NCBI RefSeq assembly: GCF_963678635.1
Contig: NC_087064.1
Location: 63,295,548-63,359,547 of the forward strand
Reading direction: 5' to 3'
Source of the DNA: Symsagittifera roscoffensis
Lineage: Eukaryota > Xenacoelomorpha > Acoela > Convolutidae
Length of the DNA stretch: 64,000 nt
The notes under the pieces: generated by a model
What the model saw: only the letters and a program-made list of their open reading frames with translations
Told to the model about the DNA's origin: nothing
The model's database searches: none
Part shown: in pieces, positions 44,302 through 56,200 of the stretch
Numbering within the stretch: the first letter of the stretch is position 1
Layout of the letters: each line of letters starts with the position of its first letter
Program-made: the position numbers and the translations under genes

Positions 44302-44650
44302 ATGAGTGAGAAACAGAAGAAGACGAAGAAGACGAAGAAGAAGGTGCTGGACATGAGATGTCCGTGGCCAGGTACATTTGACCAGCACAGTCACACAACT
44401 GCAGCAGATCCCCACAATCCTGCTCCAGAGTCAGTTGCTGACCAATCAGAGAGCAATAATAACAATAATAATAACGGAACATCCAACCAGCACAAGTGTG
44501 GTTTGTGTCACATAGCGTGTCTGAGGTGCCAAGGCCCCTCCATCTCCGACTGCATCGAGTGCAGGAAGTTGCAGTTGGGGGGCATGTGTGTGGAAGACAG
44601 TTGTCCTTTTCTCTTTTTCGAACAGGAGAACCCAAATGGAGCCAACTACT
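44302..44650 (+). CDS. Possible furin-like cysteine-rich exon
   Basis: The frame from ATG 44302 contains, at about 44490-44620, the pattern CGLCHIACLRCQGPSISDC followed by IECRKLQLGGMCVEDSCP. This spacing is that of a furin-like (FU) cysteine repeat as in EGFR-type receptors and proprotein convertases. The first half (Lys-rich start, Asn run 44455-44475 from AAT repeats) does not look like protein and may be intron or 5' UTR; an acceptor-like CCAACCAG ends at 44491. A possible donor is CCATGTTAGTAG near 44656. This is probably one internal exon of a larger receptor or protease gene whose other exons are not seen here. Confidence 0.4.
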
Positions 44651-44989
44651 GCACCATGTTAGTAGCCTCGTTTCTCCATCCTTTTATGTATGATGGGTCT
44701 AGGGCAGACATATGATATGTCAAACATCCGAAGTTATGTAATTTTTACGTAATAATATGACGTAAGAATATCAAGCACAAAACATAGTTCTACTAGCCAA
44801 TTCTTTTATAGCCGGTTCTTGGGTTAAGTATCTAAATGTGTTGTCAAACTCGCCACACGTTTACGCGACTGCTCCCTCCCTTCTTTCTTATTACTTAAAG
44901 AATGAAGTCACCCAAGAAAAGTAGAAAGGCGAGCCATAGATGGCTGGTCAACTAACCCGGTCATGCATGCAACCCGGTCAAAGTTAATT
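44651..44989. other. Non-coding flank
   Basis: A block at 44723-44775 (ACATCCGAAGTTATGTAA, TTACGTAATAATATGA) repeats sequence near 23105. No gene. Confidence 0.4.
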
Positions 44990-45150
44990 CGACCAATACA
45001 GCATCTTTCAAGCGAACGGTAGAAATCGGATCTTCGATTTACGTTTTTATAAAATGTCGGTTGTTTGCCCTAGTAAAGCAATTTTTCGGTTGTTTGCAAC
45101 ACTTTTTGGTTTTTCGATGTTCGACATATCGGATGTTTGCGCAGTACCCA
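44990..45150 (+). repeat. Dispersed repeat B, copy 2
   Basis: Partner of 25888-26033 in the same orientation, slightly longer because of an inner repetition of TCGGTTGTTTGC. A short segment on each side (44864-44945 and 45209-45285: CCCTCCCTTCTTTCTYA, ACTTAAAGAATGAA, GGCGAGCCAT) is itself a direct repeat flanking this copy. Confidence 0.55.
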
Positions 45151-45285
45151 AGTATGCTCTGTTCATAGCCACTTAGTGTATCAAAAGGTAGATCCTTTTT
45201 CAAATTAGCCCCCTCCCTTCTTTCTCAGTACTTAAAGAATGAACTAACCTTAAAACGGTGAAAAGGCGAGCCATGAAAGGCGGGT

Positions 45286-46552
45286 CAACATACAAAAAAC
45301 CAAATAGTGAAATGATTCGAAATTTTTCCGATAATCTTGAGCGGACACTTTTAAAGAGAACAGTTCAAGTGATGCAATTTTTTCATATTTTTTAAGTCGA
45401 AATGGAAGGCCTCATCCACTCACAAAAATGCAACATTTTCAAGCAACCCGGAAAAATGCTAAAGATAGAATTTGTATGACTAGAAATTTTCCCTAAGCTA
45501 GAAAACCCTTTTTTATTTTATTAAATTTCAATTTTTGGGTTGTTTTCGTTATCGAACACAAGTGACAAGGACTTTTTAGCTTACTGAAAACTAAAAATAG
45601 AAAAAACTGTAATTGTCTTCCAAATCTTCCAATAATGATTTTTTTTGCCAAAGTTTGAATTTTTTTTAGTCAGGCATTGATCAAGGCATACATAAACATG
45701 CTATACAAAACAAATACGCATTTTGAGAGGTTTTAAAAACAGTATCCAGCAAAACGAAAAATAAGTCCAACTTTGGTGTATCCAGGACTGGTGGGTTATA
45801 CAAAAAATTGAAAACATCTTTTGATGATTAGTTCTTTTGAGTTTATAGTTTCACATAGGTAATTTGGCCTTTTCTACACTTCTCAAACAAAACAGTTTTA
45901 AAAGCCTAAAAGTTTTTATTAGTAAAAAAAACTTTAAAGTGACTTCATATCTTAAAATATAAATAAATCGTTTGTAGGCAGTTAGAAAAAAAATTTCGTC
46001 CTACGGCTATTTGGGTTTCTGCTATATTTGTGAAATTTTATCAAAAAAATTTCAAGTTTTTAGCTTTTGTGAAGTTTCTTCTTACGTTTCCGAATTTTTT
46101 TCTTACGTTTCCGATAAAATTTGTTGTACATTTTGATTAATTGATCTACTGCAAGTTGATTTTGTAGAGCAAAACCCAAAGGAACGTTCAGAAAAATTAA
46201 ATTTTATGCAACTCAATGATTAAAAAAAATGCTTGAAATGTTTTCTCATACAAAACTTTTAGTCTATGGAAATATATGGAATGGTACGATAAGCTGTTTT
46301 GTTTGTCGACACGGCAAGTGAATCATTAAGAGGCTGAAATAAGCACTTGATAGGCACACAAATTGATGTCTCTATATTTTTGGATTCCAGAGTCAAATTT
46401 TACACATGTTTCAACATGTAAGTGGGTTGCCTTTATAAATTTTTTGTGGATTGCGCTTACAAATAATTGTAACATCAATTTTGTCGGCACATTAGTTTTG
46501 TTGCAGAATGCGCCATGAGTGACTGATTTGTTCCGGATGCTTCAAATGTAAG
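45286..46552. other. Non-coding AT-rich DNA
   Basis: No gene or long repeat recognised on either strand. Confidence 0.4.
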
Positions 46553-46752
46553 CGGATTCCGCAAATAAAAATAGATTCCGCAAGTTTGTGCGGATTCTGC
46601 TTACAATTTGCGGGTTCGGTTGGCAGTTGGCGGATTTCGTTTACAGTTTGCGGATTTCACTGACAGTTGTGGATTCTACGACAGTTTAAGTTTACGCTTC
46701 GGTGGTGTAGGTGGACAGTTTAAGTAGATTTTGCTTCGGTGGTGTAGGTGGA
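46553..46752 (+). repeat. GCGGATTCCGC-type array and 37-bp tandem pair
   Basis: 46553-46690 holds about seven degenerate copies of TTTGCGGATTCCGCTTACAG. It passes into two copies of ACAGTTTAAGTxxAxxxTGCTTCGGTGG...GTAGGTGG (46681-46752). The GCGGATTCCGC motif is the same as at the ends of dispersed repeat A. Confidence 0.6.
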
Positions 46753-46929
46753 ACGGGACGAATGTCGTGAAATTTCGAATAGCACAGAGATTTATGTGTG
46801 GCGCATCTGTTGCGTTGAATTGTGAATTGAATTATAGTCATATTTGTTTGATATTTGGGAGTTTATTGGCACTGGAGTAGTTGAAAAGCTCCAATTTACT
46901 CTTTAGTTATTTTTCCTTGAAAAAGATGG
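46729..46929 (+). repeat. 201-bp direct repeat, copy 1 (partner at 47989-48189)
   Basis: From TTTTGCTTCGGTGGTGTAGG to TTCCTTGAAAAAGATG, more than 95% like the partner. This copy continues GCCAGGATTTGAAA, whereas the partner is interrupted by the giant retroelement. Confidence 0.8.
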
Positions 46930-47107
46930 CCAGGATTTGAAAAAATTAAGGAGGAAACAAGTTGTCATAAAAACCATGCATATAACGAACGAAAAGACAA
47001 GAATAACTTGAACCTTAAATTGTTCTCTTCATTTATACAATTATTTTGTTCTGAATTCCAAATTTTCTTACAAAAAAATTAAATATAAATCATAACTTTT
47101 TAACTGT

Positions 47108-47240
47108 CCCGGATTCCGCAATTTTGTTGCCTGTTTTTGGAGCAATTTTGAGCGTTAGAGTGTTTTAGCTATTTGTCTGTTGGTTTCAAAACAGCAAAAA
47201 AGATCAAACAAAAATAGCAACGTTTCGGATTCCGCGACAG
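47108..47240 (-). repeat. Dispersed repeat A, inverted copy
   Basis: Reverse complement of 20398-20532. Begins CGGATTCCGCAATTTTG and ends TTTCGGATTCCGCGACAG on the plus strand. Confidence 0.55.
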
Positions 47241-47988
47241 TTTTGTTTTTGATCTATTGCGGAATTCGCTTAAAACTCACAAAATACACAGTTTGAACTC
47301 GTAATGATTTCATGAATTACTGAAAGTGACAAAGGGAAAAATGATTTTTGGGCGCACCAGTTTTATTCCGAAAAAAAACAATAATCATTCCATTTAAAGA
47401 TGATATTTGGGATGCCTCTCAGTTTTTGTTTGCCTTCATGTCTTCCGTAAAATTCTTCTGTTCTGGCCTTGGATTTTGATGGACTAGAATAGCTCATTTT
47501 TTCGCTAATCCTCATGAAATTTGAAAGACAGTTTCAAGACCAGTTTGGGTTCAACGGATACATTCTTCAGTGTATCGACATCTTCATTCTTATCGCCTTG
47601 CTCTCCCACAGTCGTATGTGCTGCGGTGTGGACAGAAATAAGGATCATGCGTGTTTCCAGGGCTTGTGGCTCGCAATTTTGAACAGGATCTCGCTTCTGC
47701 TGTATAAACTGACAATCTCAAAATTCAAGGTTTTAGTCGGCGTTGTTTTTTGTCCTTGACCATTTTTTTTGCATCTCCGACAGCGAATTTTTTTTCAGTC
47801 CATTCTAAATACAACAATAAAGCAAAATCAAAATCTATAATTAAGTGAAAATTTAAATTTCTATATTTATAAAGTTTTTCCACAGCTTATCATGAATCAT
47901 CTCCCCAAGGTTTACTGTTTAACGACATAATCGGGGGTTGGAAGGGAGCGTAGGAGAGCACATAATATGCTGACTGCGAATCATGTAG
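47241..47988. other. Non-coding stretch
   Basis: An 81-codon frame starting at 47514 has no recognisable domain. I do not call it a gene. Confidence 0.4.
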
Positions 47989-48189
47989 TTTTTGCTTCGG
48001 TGGTGTAGGTGGAACGGGACGAATGTCGTGAAATTTAGAATAGCACAGAGAATTATGTCTGTCGCATCTGTTAAGTTGAATTGTGAATTGAATTATTGTC
48101 ATCTTCGTTTGATATTTGGGAGTTTATTGGCACTGGAGTAGTTGAAAAGCTCCAATTTACTCTTTAGTTATTTTTCCTTGAAAAAGATG
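47989..48189 (+). repeat. 201-bp direct repeat, copy 2, cut by the giant element
   Basis: Partner of 46729-46929. It stops at GAAAAAGATG exactly where the 5' LTR begins, so it marks the host side of the insertion. Confidence 0.8.
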
Positions 48190-48599
48190 TGGAACCTGAT
48201 CTAAACTATATTTTATGATTGGATAAATTAAATGTTTTACCAATGAAAAGTATTTAATATTAACCAATCATGATCCATCTAACTAACAACCCACTTATTT
48301 GTAAGTGCTGAAGTTACTTGTAATTTCAGCACCAGAGAGATTTGAATTTAACTTAGAAATTAGTTGGACTCTCCCGAGCACTTCAGCAACCGCAATAAAC
48401 CAGTATACCCTAGATCTATTGAGCCTAGCAGAGACTAGTTAAACAACCTGAGACTAGATAGTATAAGAGTAAGATTAGGATCGGTATTAGACTAAGAAGT
48501 TGCACGAATCTATCCGGCCGAAAATAAGATAGCGTGACGAGCAGACGGTGTACCCTATCCGAAATTACTCTATGAGTTAACCAACTCGGTCCTAACTCA
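48188..48599 (+). repeat. Probable 5' LTR of the giant element
   Basis: Begins TGTGGAACCTGATC where the host repeat is interrupted and ends CCTAACTCA, two bases before a TGG-starting PBS candidate, giving 412 bases with TG...CA ends. It contains AATAAA at 48394 and TATATTTTAT at 48203. The start could be 48190 instead, since host repeat and LTR share TG. Confirmation needs the 3' LTR. Confidence 0.65.
48394..48399 (+). terminator. Poly(A) signal inside the LTR
   Basis: AATAAA in the middle of the LTR, where the R region of an LTR element is expected. Confidence 0.45.
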
Positions 48600-48601
48600 T
48601 C

Positions 48602-48619
48602 TGGTGCGACCATAAGTCT
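48602..48619 (+). promoter_or_regulatory. Primer-binding site candidate
   Basis: TGGTGCGACCATAAGTCT starts two bases after the LTR. The following TCGAAC lies about where the complement of a tRNA T-loop (GTTCGA) would fall, off by one base. The tRNA identity is not determined. Confidence 0.5.
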
Positions 48620-48686
48620 CGAACAAGACCTTAATAGCTTAGAATTAACCAAAATAGATTAGAAATTAGACAAAAACATTTACAAA

Positions 48687-48920
48687 ATGTTATACGACAA
48701 TAATTTAATCGAAATGTCTCTACGACTCAATAGATCAGAGCCAATATTCCGAACCATAACAGAACTACCCGGAATTGGAAGAAGACCTCGAACCAGAGAC
48801 GACATACGACAAAGTAGAAACTTGCCATATAGCTATATGATAGTTAGGCAAAAACCAGAACAAACTTTTATATTTAGAATACTACTGGCAATGAATTTAG
48901 ATTTTCATTTGCAAACATAA
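48687..48920 (+). CDS. Small leader ORF, 77 codons, unknown
   Basis: Opens with ATG 48687, 85 bases after the PBS start. The product is basic to neutral with TELPGIGRRPRTRDDIRQSR in the middle and no membrane segment. No family recognised. In this position it could be an upstream ORF or a short first exon of accessory mRNAs. Confidence 0.3.
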   Translation: MLYDNNLIEMSLRLNRSEPIFRTITELPGIGRRPRTRDDIRQSRNLPYSYMIVRQKPEQTFIFRILLAMNLDFHLQT

Positions 48921-49251
48921 AATTTTGAAGTTAATCTTCAAAATCATTACAGGCGCTAAACAAAATTATTAATATACAATAACGATTGATAAAAAGATCT
49001 AAGATCGTTTTCCTAAAATTCTGCAGTAATATACAAAACATGTTTGAAAAATATTTATTGAAAAATAAAAAATAAAAATTAGTAGCATGACAATAAATGG
49101 TTAGTAATCATAAATCATCCTGTTGTTCCAGCTCCATCATCTAAAACATAACAGCAATCATAAACCCACTAATATCATCAAAACACTAAATCTTTCCTTT
49201 ACACACATTTAAAAATTTATTAAAACTTAAATTCACTTAATTTTAAAACCA

Positions 49252-49336
49252 GATCATCAAGGCTTATCCTTGGATCTTAAATCATTTTCTACTTAATTAA
49301 ATTTCAAATTTGATCATCAAGGCTTATCCTTGGATC
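49252..49336 (+). repeat. Two direct copies of a 25-base hairpin
   Basis: GATCATCAAGGCTTATCCTTGGATC in two identical copies (49252-49276, 49312-49336), written here in parts: GATC-ATC-AAGG, CTTAT, CCTT-G-GATC. Each copy can fold on itself through AAGG/CCTT and GATC/GATC. A duplicated hairpin in a retroelement leader is a candidate dimerisation or packaging signal. Confidence 0.55.
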
Positions 49337-49853
49337 AAACAGAACAACTTTGTTCTCCCCCACCCACTTAATTAGTGTCTAACGACCTCAAACGTCGATT
49401 CACTACCCAACCCTTTCTAAAGACCTAAGACTAATAGAATTTTTTAAACAAAACTAATCATTCAAATTAGGATAAACAGTGAAGAACTTCGGTTATTCAT
49501 CCTTCACTTGACCCTCCCTCTTACCAGACCCAGGATAAATCTTAGACTTAGTAAGTTTAAAATAGTATCTAACGAACTACTCGCGTTCTAATTATACCTG
49601 AACCTTGTGGATCGATTTACTATTCTCCAACCCTTGAACACAATCACTACCCCTAAGTAAGATTAAGTAAGTTAACACCTTAACTTATACTAGCCACGAG
49701 AAAGTAAAAAATCATTCTTCGGAATCGATATACTTTTCTCTCCAACCCTGAACAAATAGACCCAGGTTAAGCTAACCAAAAAATCGTAAGAACTAACAGT
49801 TTAAGAAAATAGAAATCATTTAACAACCTTTTGCATCCGTCATTCTAAACCTT

Positions 49854-50288
49854 ATGTCATTTAAAAACCTAGGAAATAAACAAACAATCGTTTTACACAA
49901 TTGTGAAATAGATAACAAAAAATACGACCTTGTAATCACACCTCATACACAAACAGTTGGATACATTCGAACAAAACGACAAACACTAAAAAGAAAAATA
50001 ATAACTAAACAAAGACAAATAACACGAAAAAGATTTTCAAAAAATCGAAACGCATTTTCAGAATCAGAAACCAACAGTTTAGACGAACTTTACAAACTAA
50101 AAGAATCAATAGATAAAAATTGCCCAATTCACGATCAATTATATTTCTCTGACTCAGAAACAACTTCAAATTCATCACAAAGAGGAAAAAGAAGAATAAA
50201 AAAGCAGTACAAACACAAACCAGTACATTTATACAATTGGAATCAACCAATTCGACACATTAATAATTACATATTAACAGTCATCTAA
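49854..50288 (+). CDS. Accessory ORF before gag, 144 codons, basic
   Basis: ATG 49854, stop 50286-50288, only seven bases before the Gag-Pol ATG. Strongly basic in the middle (RTKRQTLKRKIITKQRQITR) with a Ser/Glu-rich part and a second basic patch (QRGKRRIKKQYKHKP). No signal peptide or membrane segment. No family recognised; the basic patches would suit RNA binding or nuclear entry, which is inference. Codon use and A-richness equal those of Gag-Pol, so it belongs to the element. The tight spacing suggests re-initiation from this ORF to Gag-Pol. Confidence 0.6.
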   Translation: MSFKNLGNKQTIVLHNCEIDNKKYDLVITPHTQTVGYIRTKRQTLKRKIITKQRQITRKRFSKNRNAFSESETNSLDELYKLKESIDKNCPIHDQLYFSDSETTSNSSQRGKRRIKKQYKHKPVHLYNWNQPIRHINNYILTVI

Positions 50289-50295
50289 CGAAAAA

Positions 50296-53200
50296 ATGAG
50301 CTCAACACACACTCCAGGTGAAGAAACTCCAGATGATGATGAAATCTTTTCTTTTATAGTAGACGCAGATACTGATAGAGGACAACACATATTTTGTCAA
50401 AATTTACTCGTAAATTTATTTGAACCCGGAATTAGTCCATGTAAAACAGAGTTCCCAGATGTAAAAATCAAAAGACAAATCATAGACCACTACTTAAAAG
50501 ATATATGCAACATAACACAACAGTATGGAATCTACTCCATAGAATTCACCTCACCAAACCATAATAATAGAAAATATACAATTCAAACAGACGACCTTGA
50601 TTTAGAATTTTCAAAAGTTTTTTCAGAATATATAAAAAGCATCCAATATCATAACTCACAAAGAGCAAACTCCATATTCACCAATGAAGTTTTCGCAATA
50701 ATATATAGTTATATTTCGATATTAGAAAACGAAATCCCAATAACAAATGTCTCACCGACAGAAACATCTAAACATTTAAGAGTACGACATGAAATCACAC
50801 TACTCTCTAGTTATTTAAACATCATTAAAGAAAATTTCACGAAAGACGACGTTTCACAACATACAAAACACGATCTACAAAAAATTTTGGCATGGTTCAT
50901 AATAGATTATTTCACACACAATATTGATTTAATTGCACAAGCAAGAAAAAATTTTAGACCCCAAAACTCGAACGATGATACCGCTATCACAGAACAATCA
51001 GATTATGTTTGGGACCCCGAATGGTCTCATCCCGCATTTATAAGCTTCCCACAATCAATCTCAAGTCAAGCAATAAGTACGATATCTTACATAAGAGATT
51101 ATGTAAGAGTAATACCATTAACCATTGATGCAACACCATTAAACTATAATACATTTTTGCCCGATACACAAAATAATAGTTTAAACTCTACAGTTATACA
51201 CAATGAAAACCTCAATGGAACTAGGAATCTTACTCAACAAGATATCCAGACACCATCACACTTCATAAATGAAGAAATTGTACACACAACAACTACACAA
51301 CAAAGTATTTCACCAATACGCCCAAATTTAACAACACCAAGAAATACAAATCCTTCACAAACACAGGTAACCTTACAATCAACCGTTAAACCTTCGGTTG
51401 CCCCTAAATATTCACATATGGATTACCAAACATACAGACCCATGACAATACCATCAAAAACACCCAAAACATTCACTAAAAACAACTTTGCAGACCATAA
51501 TTATAATTATACACATCCATCAAAAACATATAACCAACCACAAAGAAATTTTAACCAATATACAAGATCTCGAAATTGGGATAACCCAATGACCCAACCT
51601 AATTCAATAAATTTCCAAACAAATCCTCCACAGGATCACAGTGAAAATTACCCATTTTTTCAACAAAATAAAAATAAAAAACAGACATCTTATCAAATGG
51701 ATTATTTATCCTCAGATGATGATTTCTTACAACCAGATATATTTGCACCAAATACTCAAGAATATCGTAGACAAAGAATACAGAGAACACGTACAAATCA
51801 TAGAAATTTTTCTCCACAACCAATAGATGCACAACATCAACAACCAATTCAACAACAAAATTTAATTAATACACAATCTTTTCAACCAATCCAACAACAA
51901 AATCCAATGACTGCACACTCGTATCAAGCATCACAAATGCAAAATGAAATACCACTCCCATATTATCTCCAACAACATGAAATAACAAGAAACCAACTTT
52001 CAAATTTTTCTCAAATGCCAAATGCAGCAGAATCATTACAAATGACAATGAATCCATACCTTATGGGTGGATCATCAATAACATCAAACAAACCTTTAAT
52101 GGTTTTCACAGGAACAGACCCTGAATACTCTGTAGAAGATTATTTAAATGCAGTAACAGCAAACCTGATTTTAAATATTGGACCTGAACCAATTAATACG
52201 CCACTACATCAAAACTGGATACATCGACGCACAGCGTTAATACAAACAACCTTAGATGGCGCAGCCCAAAAATGGTTTTCAGTACTACCTCTAGAAATAA
52301 AATCAAACTGGAAAAGGTTTACACAAGAATTTTCAAAAATGTTTGACTCCGAAAGAAACAAACAACAACAAAGAGTTTTATGTAATGAAATTCGCAGATT
52401 ACCAAACGAAACCATCAAGCAAATAGCAGTACGAATCGAAACACTAGTTCGAAAAGCATATTCATTAAATACACATGACTATAAAAACACAAAGATGACA
52501 GAAATCTTAATGATGACCTTAACACCACAATTAAGGAAAATAGCAATAAAAAAGAGAGCATCCCATCCTTCTTCAATTCGAGAACCCGATTTAGATTTTC
52601 GAAAACTAGTAGACAAATTAGAACAAGCAGAAATCACGATGAAACTAGAAGAAACGGAAAATCTGAAATTACAATACGTTAACAGAATTGAAACGACTCC
52701 CACTAATATTAATAATATACAGGAATCAGAGACAGACCTCGTTGAAAAAATCACTGAAATACTCAATATTTATGAAAAGAACCCAAACTTTAAAGGCAAA
52801 CCATCTTTCAAAAAATGGTGTAATTATTGCCGACGATACGGACATAGTATTTCCGAATGTAGACAAAAACAGCAAGACAATCAAAATAAACCTCAAAAAT
52901 ATAAAGAACCAAATAAATCATTCTATCAATACATGAAAAAAGATCAAAATCTACCGAACAAAACAGTACACAGCAACAACAGTTCAGGAAAACCACTCCC
53001 GAACAATACAAATTATACAAGAAATCAATCACCATATAACTCAAGTTATAGAGGAAGATCACCAGAACGAAGAAACACGAATAATTCATCACAAAATCAC
53101 TACAATAGACCAAATAGTCGAAATAACTACTCCAGATCAAATTCAAATACACAACGATTTGTTTCTAGATCTAATTCCCAATCAAGAAATAACTACTATC

Positions 53201-56200
53201 CAAACAACCAATCACGAAATTCATCATACAATAGGAATAGAAACTACTCCTATAATCGAAATAGAAGTTATTCAAACAACCGAAACCAGAATTACTCGAA
53301 CAATCAATCAAGGAATAACTCATATAATAGATCGAACTATAACAGACCAAACAATAATTACCAAAACAGATCGCGAAATAATTCACAAAATCGACACTCA
53401 AGTTATAATAATCGTTATAGAAATTATTCCCAATCACCACACCGGAATAATAATAACTATAATAATTCTAATAACCGCCACAGAAGTAGTACACCTAAAC
53501 ATCAAAGACAAATCAATCAAGTACAATCTAACCCAGAAACAACATCAGACCCTCCAGGTATTGATGACACAGTAACTGATACGTTACAACTCAATCAAAT
53601 AAACTGTACATCATCAGATTCAGAAAGTGATACTGAAAACACTCTTTCTATCAATATGATAAAAGTCGAAAATGACTATGAATCTGTCATATATGAACAA
53701 CCTTTTTCATCACACATATATGAAAATCAATCAGAATTTCTTCAAAATTATTACACTACACCCATAAATTCCACACCAACGACGCAAGAAACAAATGAGA
53801 TTAACATTACAGATCAAACCAATAAAAATACCAAAACAAAATGCTTGAATACAAATCATATTTATCAAAATATACAAAAAGAACAACCCAAAGAAAAAAT
53901 TTGGACAATACCATTTCTCTTAGAAAGCCCAAGAAATAAAGAATTTCAACCACCAGACCTTGAAATAGATTTTTTAATTGATTCAGGAGCAGAATCAAAC
54001 ATAATAAACATCCCCACATGGAATGAAATAAAAACCTTACACCCAAAGCTAACACCTCTTGAAACCTCCAGCAAACTAGCAACAGCACAAGGATCAACAT
54101 TGATAAACTACGGAAAAATCCAATTATTTCTCCTCCCCACCAGAACAATGGAACAAAGCAAAATTTTAAATAAGCCATTCAAACAAATATTCCATATCAC
54201 TGACATTAAATATAATATCATTGGAATACCATTTATTTCGAAGTATATACCAACAATTAACATACTAAATAGTAAAATATTAATCAAAGATAAATATACA
54301 AAAACAAAAGAAACATCCTTAACATTTTTTCAAAGATTAAATAAACAACCACCATTCTTTTCAAAATTCTACCCGATATTTAACCAACAAAGAAAACACC
54401 TAAAACCACTATCAGGAAATATCTATAATTTTTCAATCAAACAAGTTCACCAATATGATAAAGAACAAAACAAACAAAAATTTTATATGTCAGATTTTGA
54501 ATTCAAACCTATTCACAAATTTTTCAAAATCACAATCTCATCCATAAAATATTTGAAAAATTCGAATTCCGATGTCATTTCCTTACATGTCTATAACAAC
54601 ACACCTTACCAAGTAACATTACCTTTAGGACTTTTAGGATACTGTGAAACCAACGCTACAATATCACCAATACACGAAAAAGCCTATCGCGTAAATAATA
54701 TACTCCAATTACTAGATATTTGCCAATCTACAATTCTTAATGAAGAATTATCTATAAATAATATAATAAGTAACGAAAACAGAAATACGGATTATTTCAC
54801 AAAAACTCCATATTTCAAACCTACATTCAACATAAGTAATTACACAGAGGACCAACAGAAATTTTTAACAATGTTTAATTTCCAACATTCACAAATAACA
54901 CAAGACGAATTCGAAAAGTTAGCCAAACAGCTAATTAAATATTCATCAGTCTATGCAACATCAAAATTCGATGTTGGAAAAATCAGTTCATCACTACATC
55001 TCCCGTTAAAACCAGACGCAGTTTTCAAAAAACAGAGAGCAAGTAAAGTACCAATTCACTTACATGATAAAGTGAACAGACTACTCGATATTTTAGAACA
55101 ATACAACATTATATCACCAGTTAATAAAGAAGAACAACCAAAAGGCAACACATTTATCAACCCCGTTATCATTCTAGCTAAAGGAGAATCATTAAAAATC
55201 GTTCTCGATGCTAGATACCTCAATTCACTTATAGATGAATCAAAATGTAATTGGCCCATTGAACCAATACAAGTTATTTTAACAAAAATAAACAGCAAAT
55301 ACTTTACAACCGCCGATATGAATAGTGCATACAATCAAATGCCACTAGATGAACAATCACGACGTTTAACACAATTTGTTATCGGAAACCAACAATATGA
55401 ATTCAACCGCTTATTCTATGGAATATCCATAGGACCAGCAGCATTTTCAGCTTTTATGAGCAAAATTTTTAGACCACTAATACTCAAGAAAAACGCAATC
55501 ACCTATTTAGACGATGTTTTTATGCAATCACAAACAAAAGACGAGATGTTCAATGTTTTAGAAAAATATCACCAAATACTTCAGAACGAAAATCTGAAGG
55601 CCGCCCCCGATAAATCACACTTCTTTTTGACAAGAGTTAAATTCTTAGGACATAATATAGAAAGAAAAACAATCACTCCATTGAAATCACGCATTGACGC
55701 TATTCAAAAACTTCAACCACCAACAAATAAAAAGAAAATCCAAGAATTTCTTGGAATGTTAAACTTTTTAAGTAAATATGTTTATAAAATGCAATTATAT
55801 CTACGACCATTTTATAACATCCTTAGACAACAAAATAATTTTGAATGGAACACAGAACATCAAACACGATTTGAAGAAATAAAGAAACTTTTAACTGAAC
55901 AAATTTCAAACACAATTCCAGATTCAAATCAACCATTTTATGCAATGTGCGATGCTTCGAACTTTGGCATCGGTGCAGCACTATTACAATCACATAATGG
56001 TACAAATAAAATGAACCTCATATCAGCAAATTCTCGATTATTCACTCAAGCAGAGCTACGACTCTCAACTCTAATGAGAGAATGTACAGCCATAATATAT
56101 ACACTAACAGAATATGAATTTCTGATACTTGGATCAAAACATCCAACAGTTTTATTCACAGACCATAAACCAATCATCTTTCTCTTTACACAAAAATCTA

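Larger units (their letters stand above)
48620..49853 (+). other. Leader of the giant element
   Basis: About 1.2 kb between PBS and first long ORF. It contains a 77-codon ATG frame at 48687-48920 (MLYDNNLIEMSLRLNRSEPI..., no known family) and a duplicated hairpin (49252-49336). It probably holds packaging signals and a splice donor, but none can be pinned down. Confidence 0.5.

Noticed and set aside
44096-44635. Minus-strand Ser/Cys-rich frame of 179 codons
   Set aside because: Its Ser run is the reverse reading of GAAGAAGAC repeats; the plus strand shows the ordered furin-like cysteine spacing instead.
53159-53575. 138-codon Ile/Thr-rich frame overlapping the Gag repeat
   Set aside because: A frame-shifted reading of the Asn/Tyr/Arg repeat; periodicity is inherited from the repeat.
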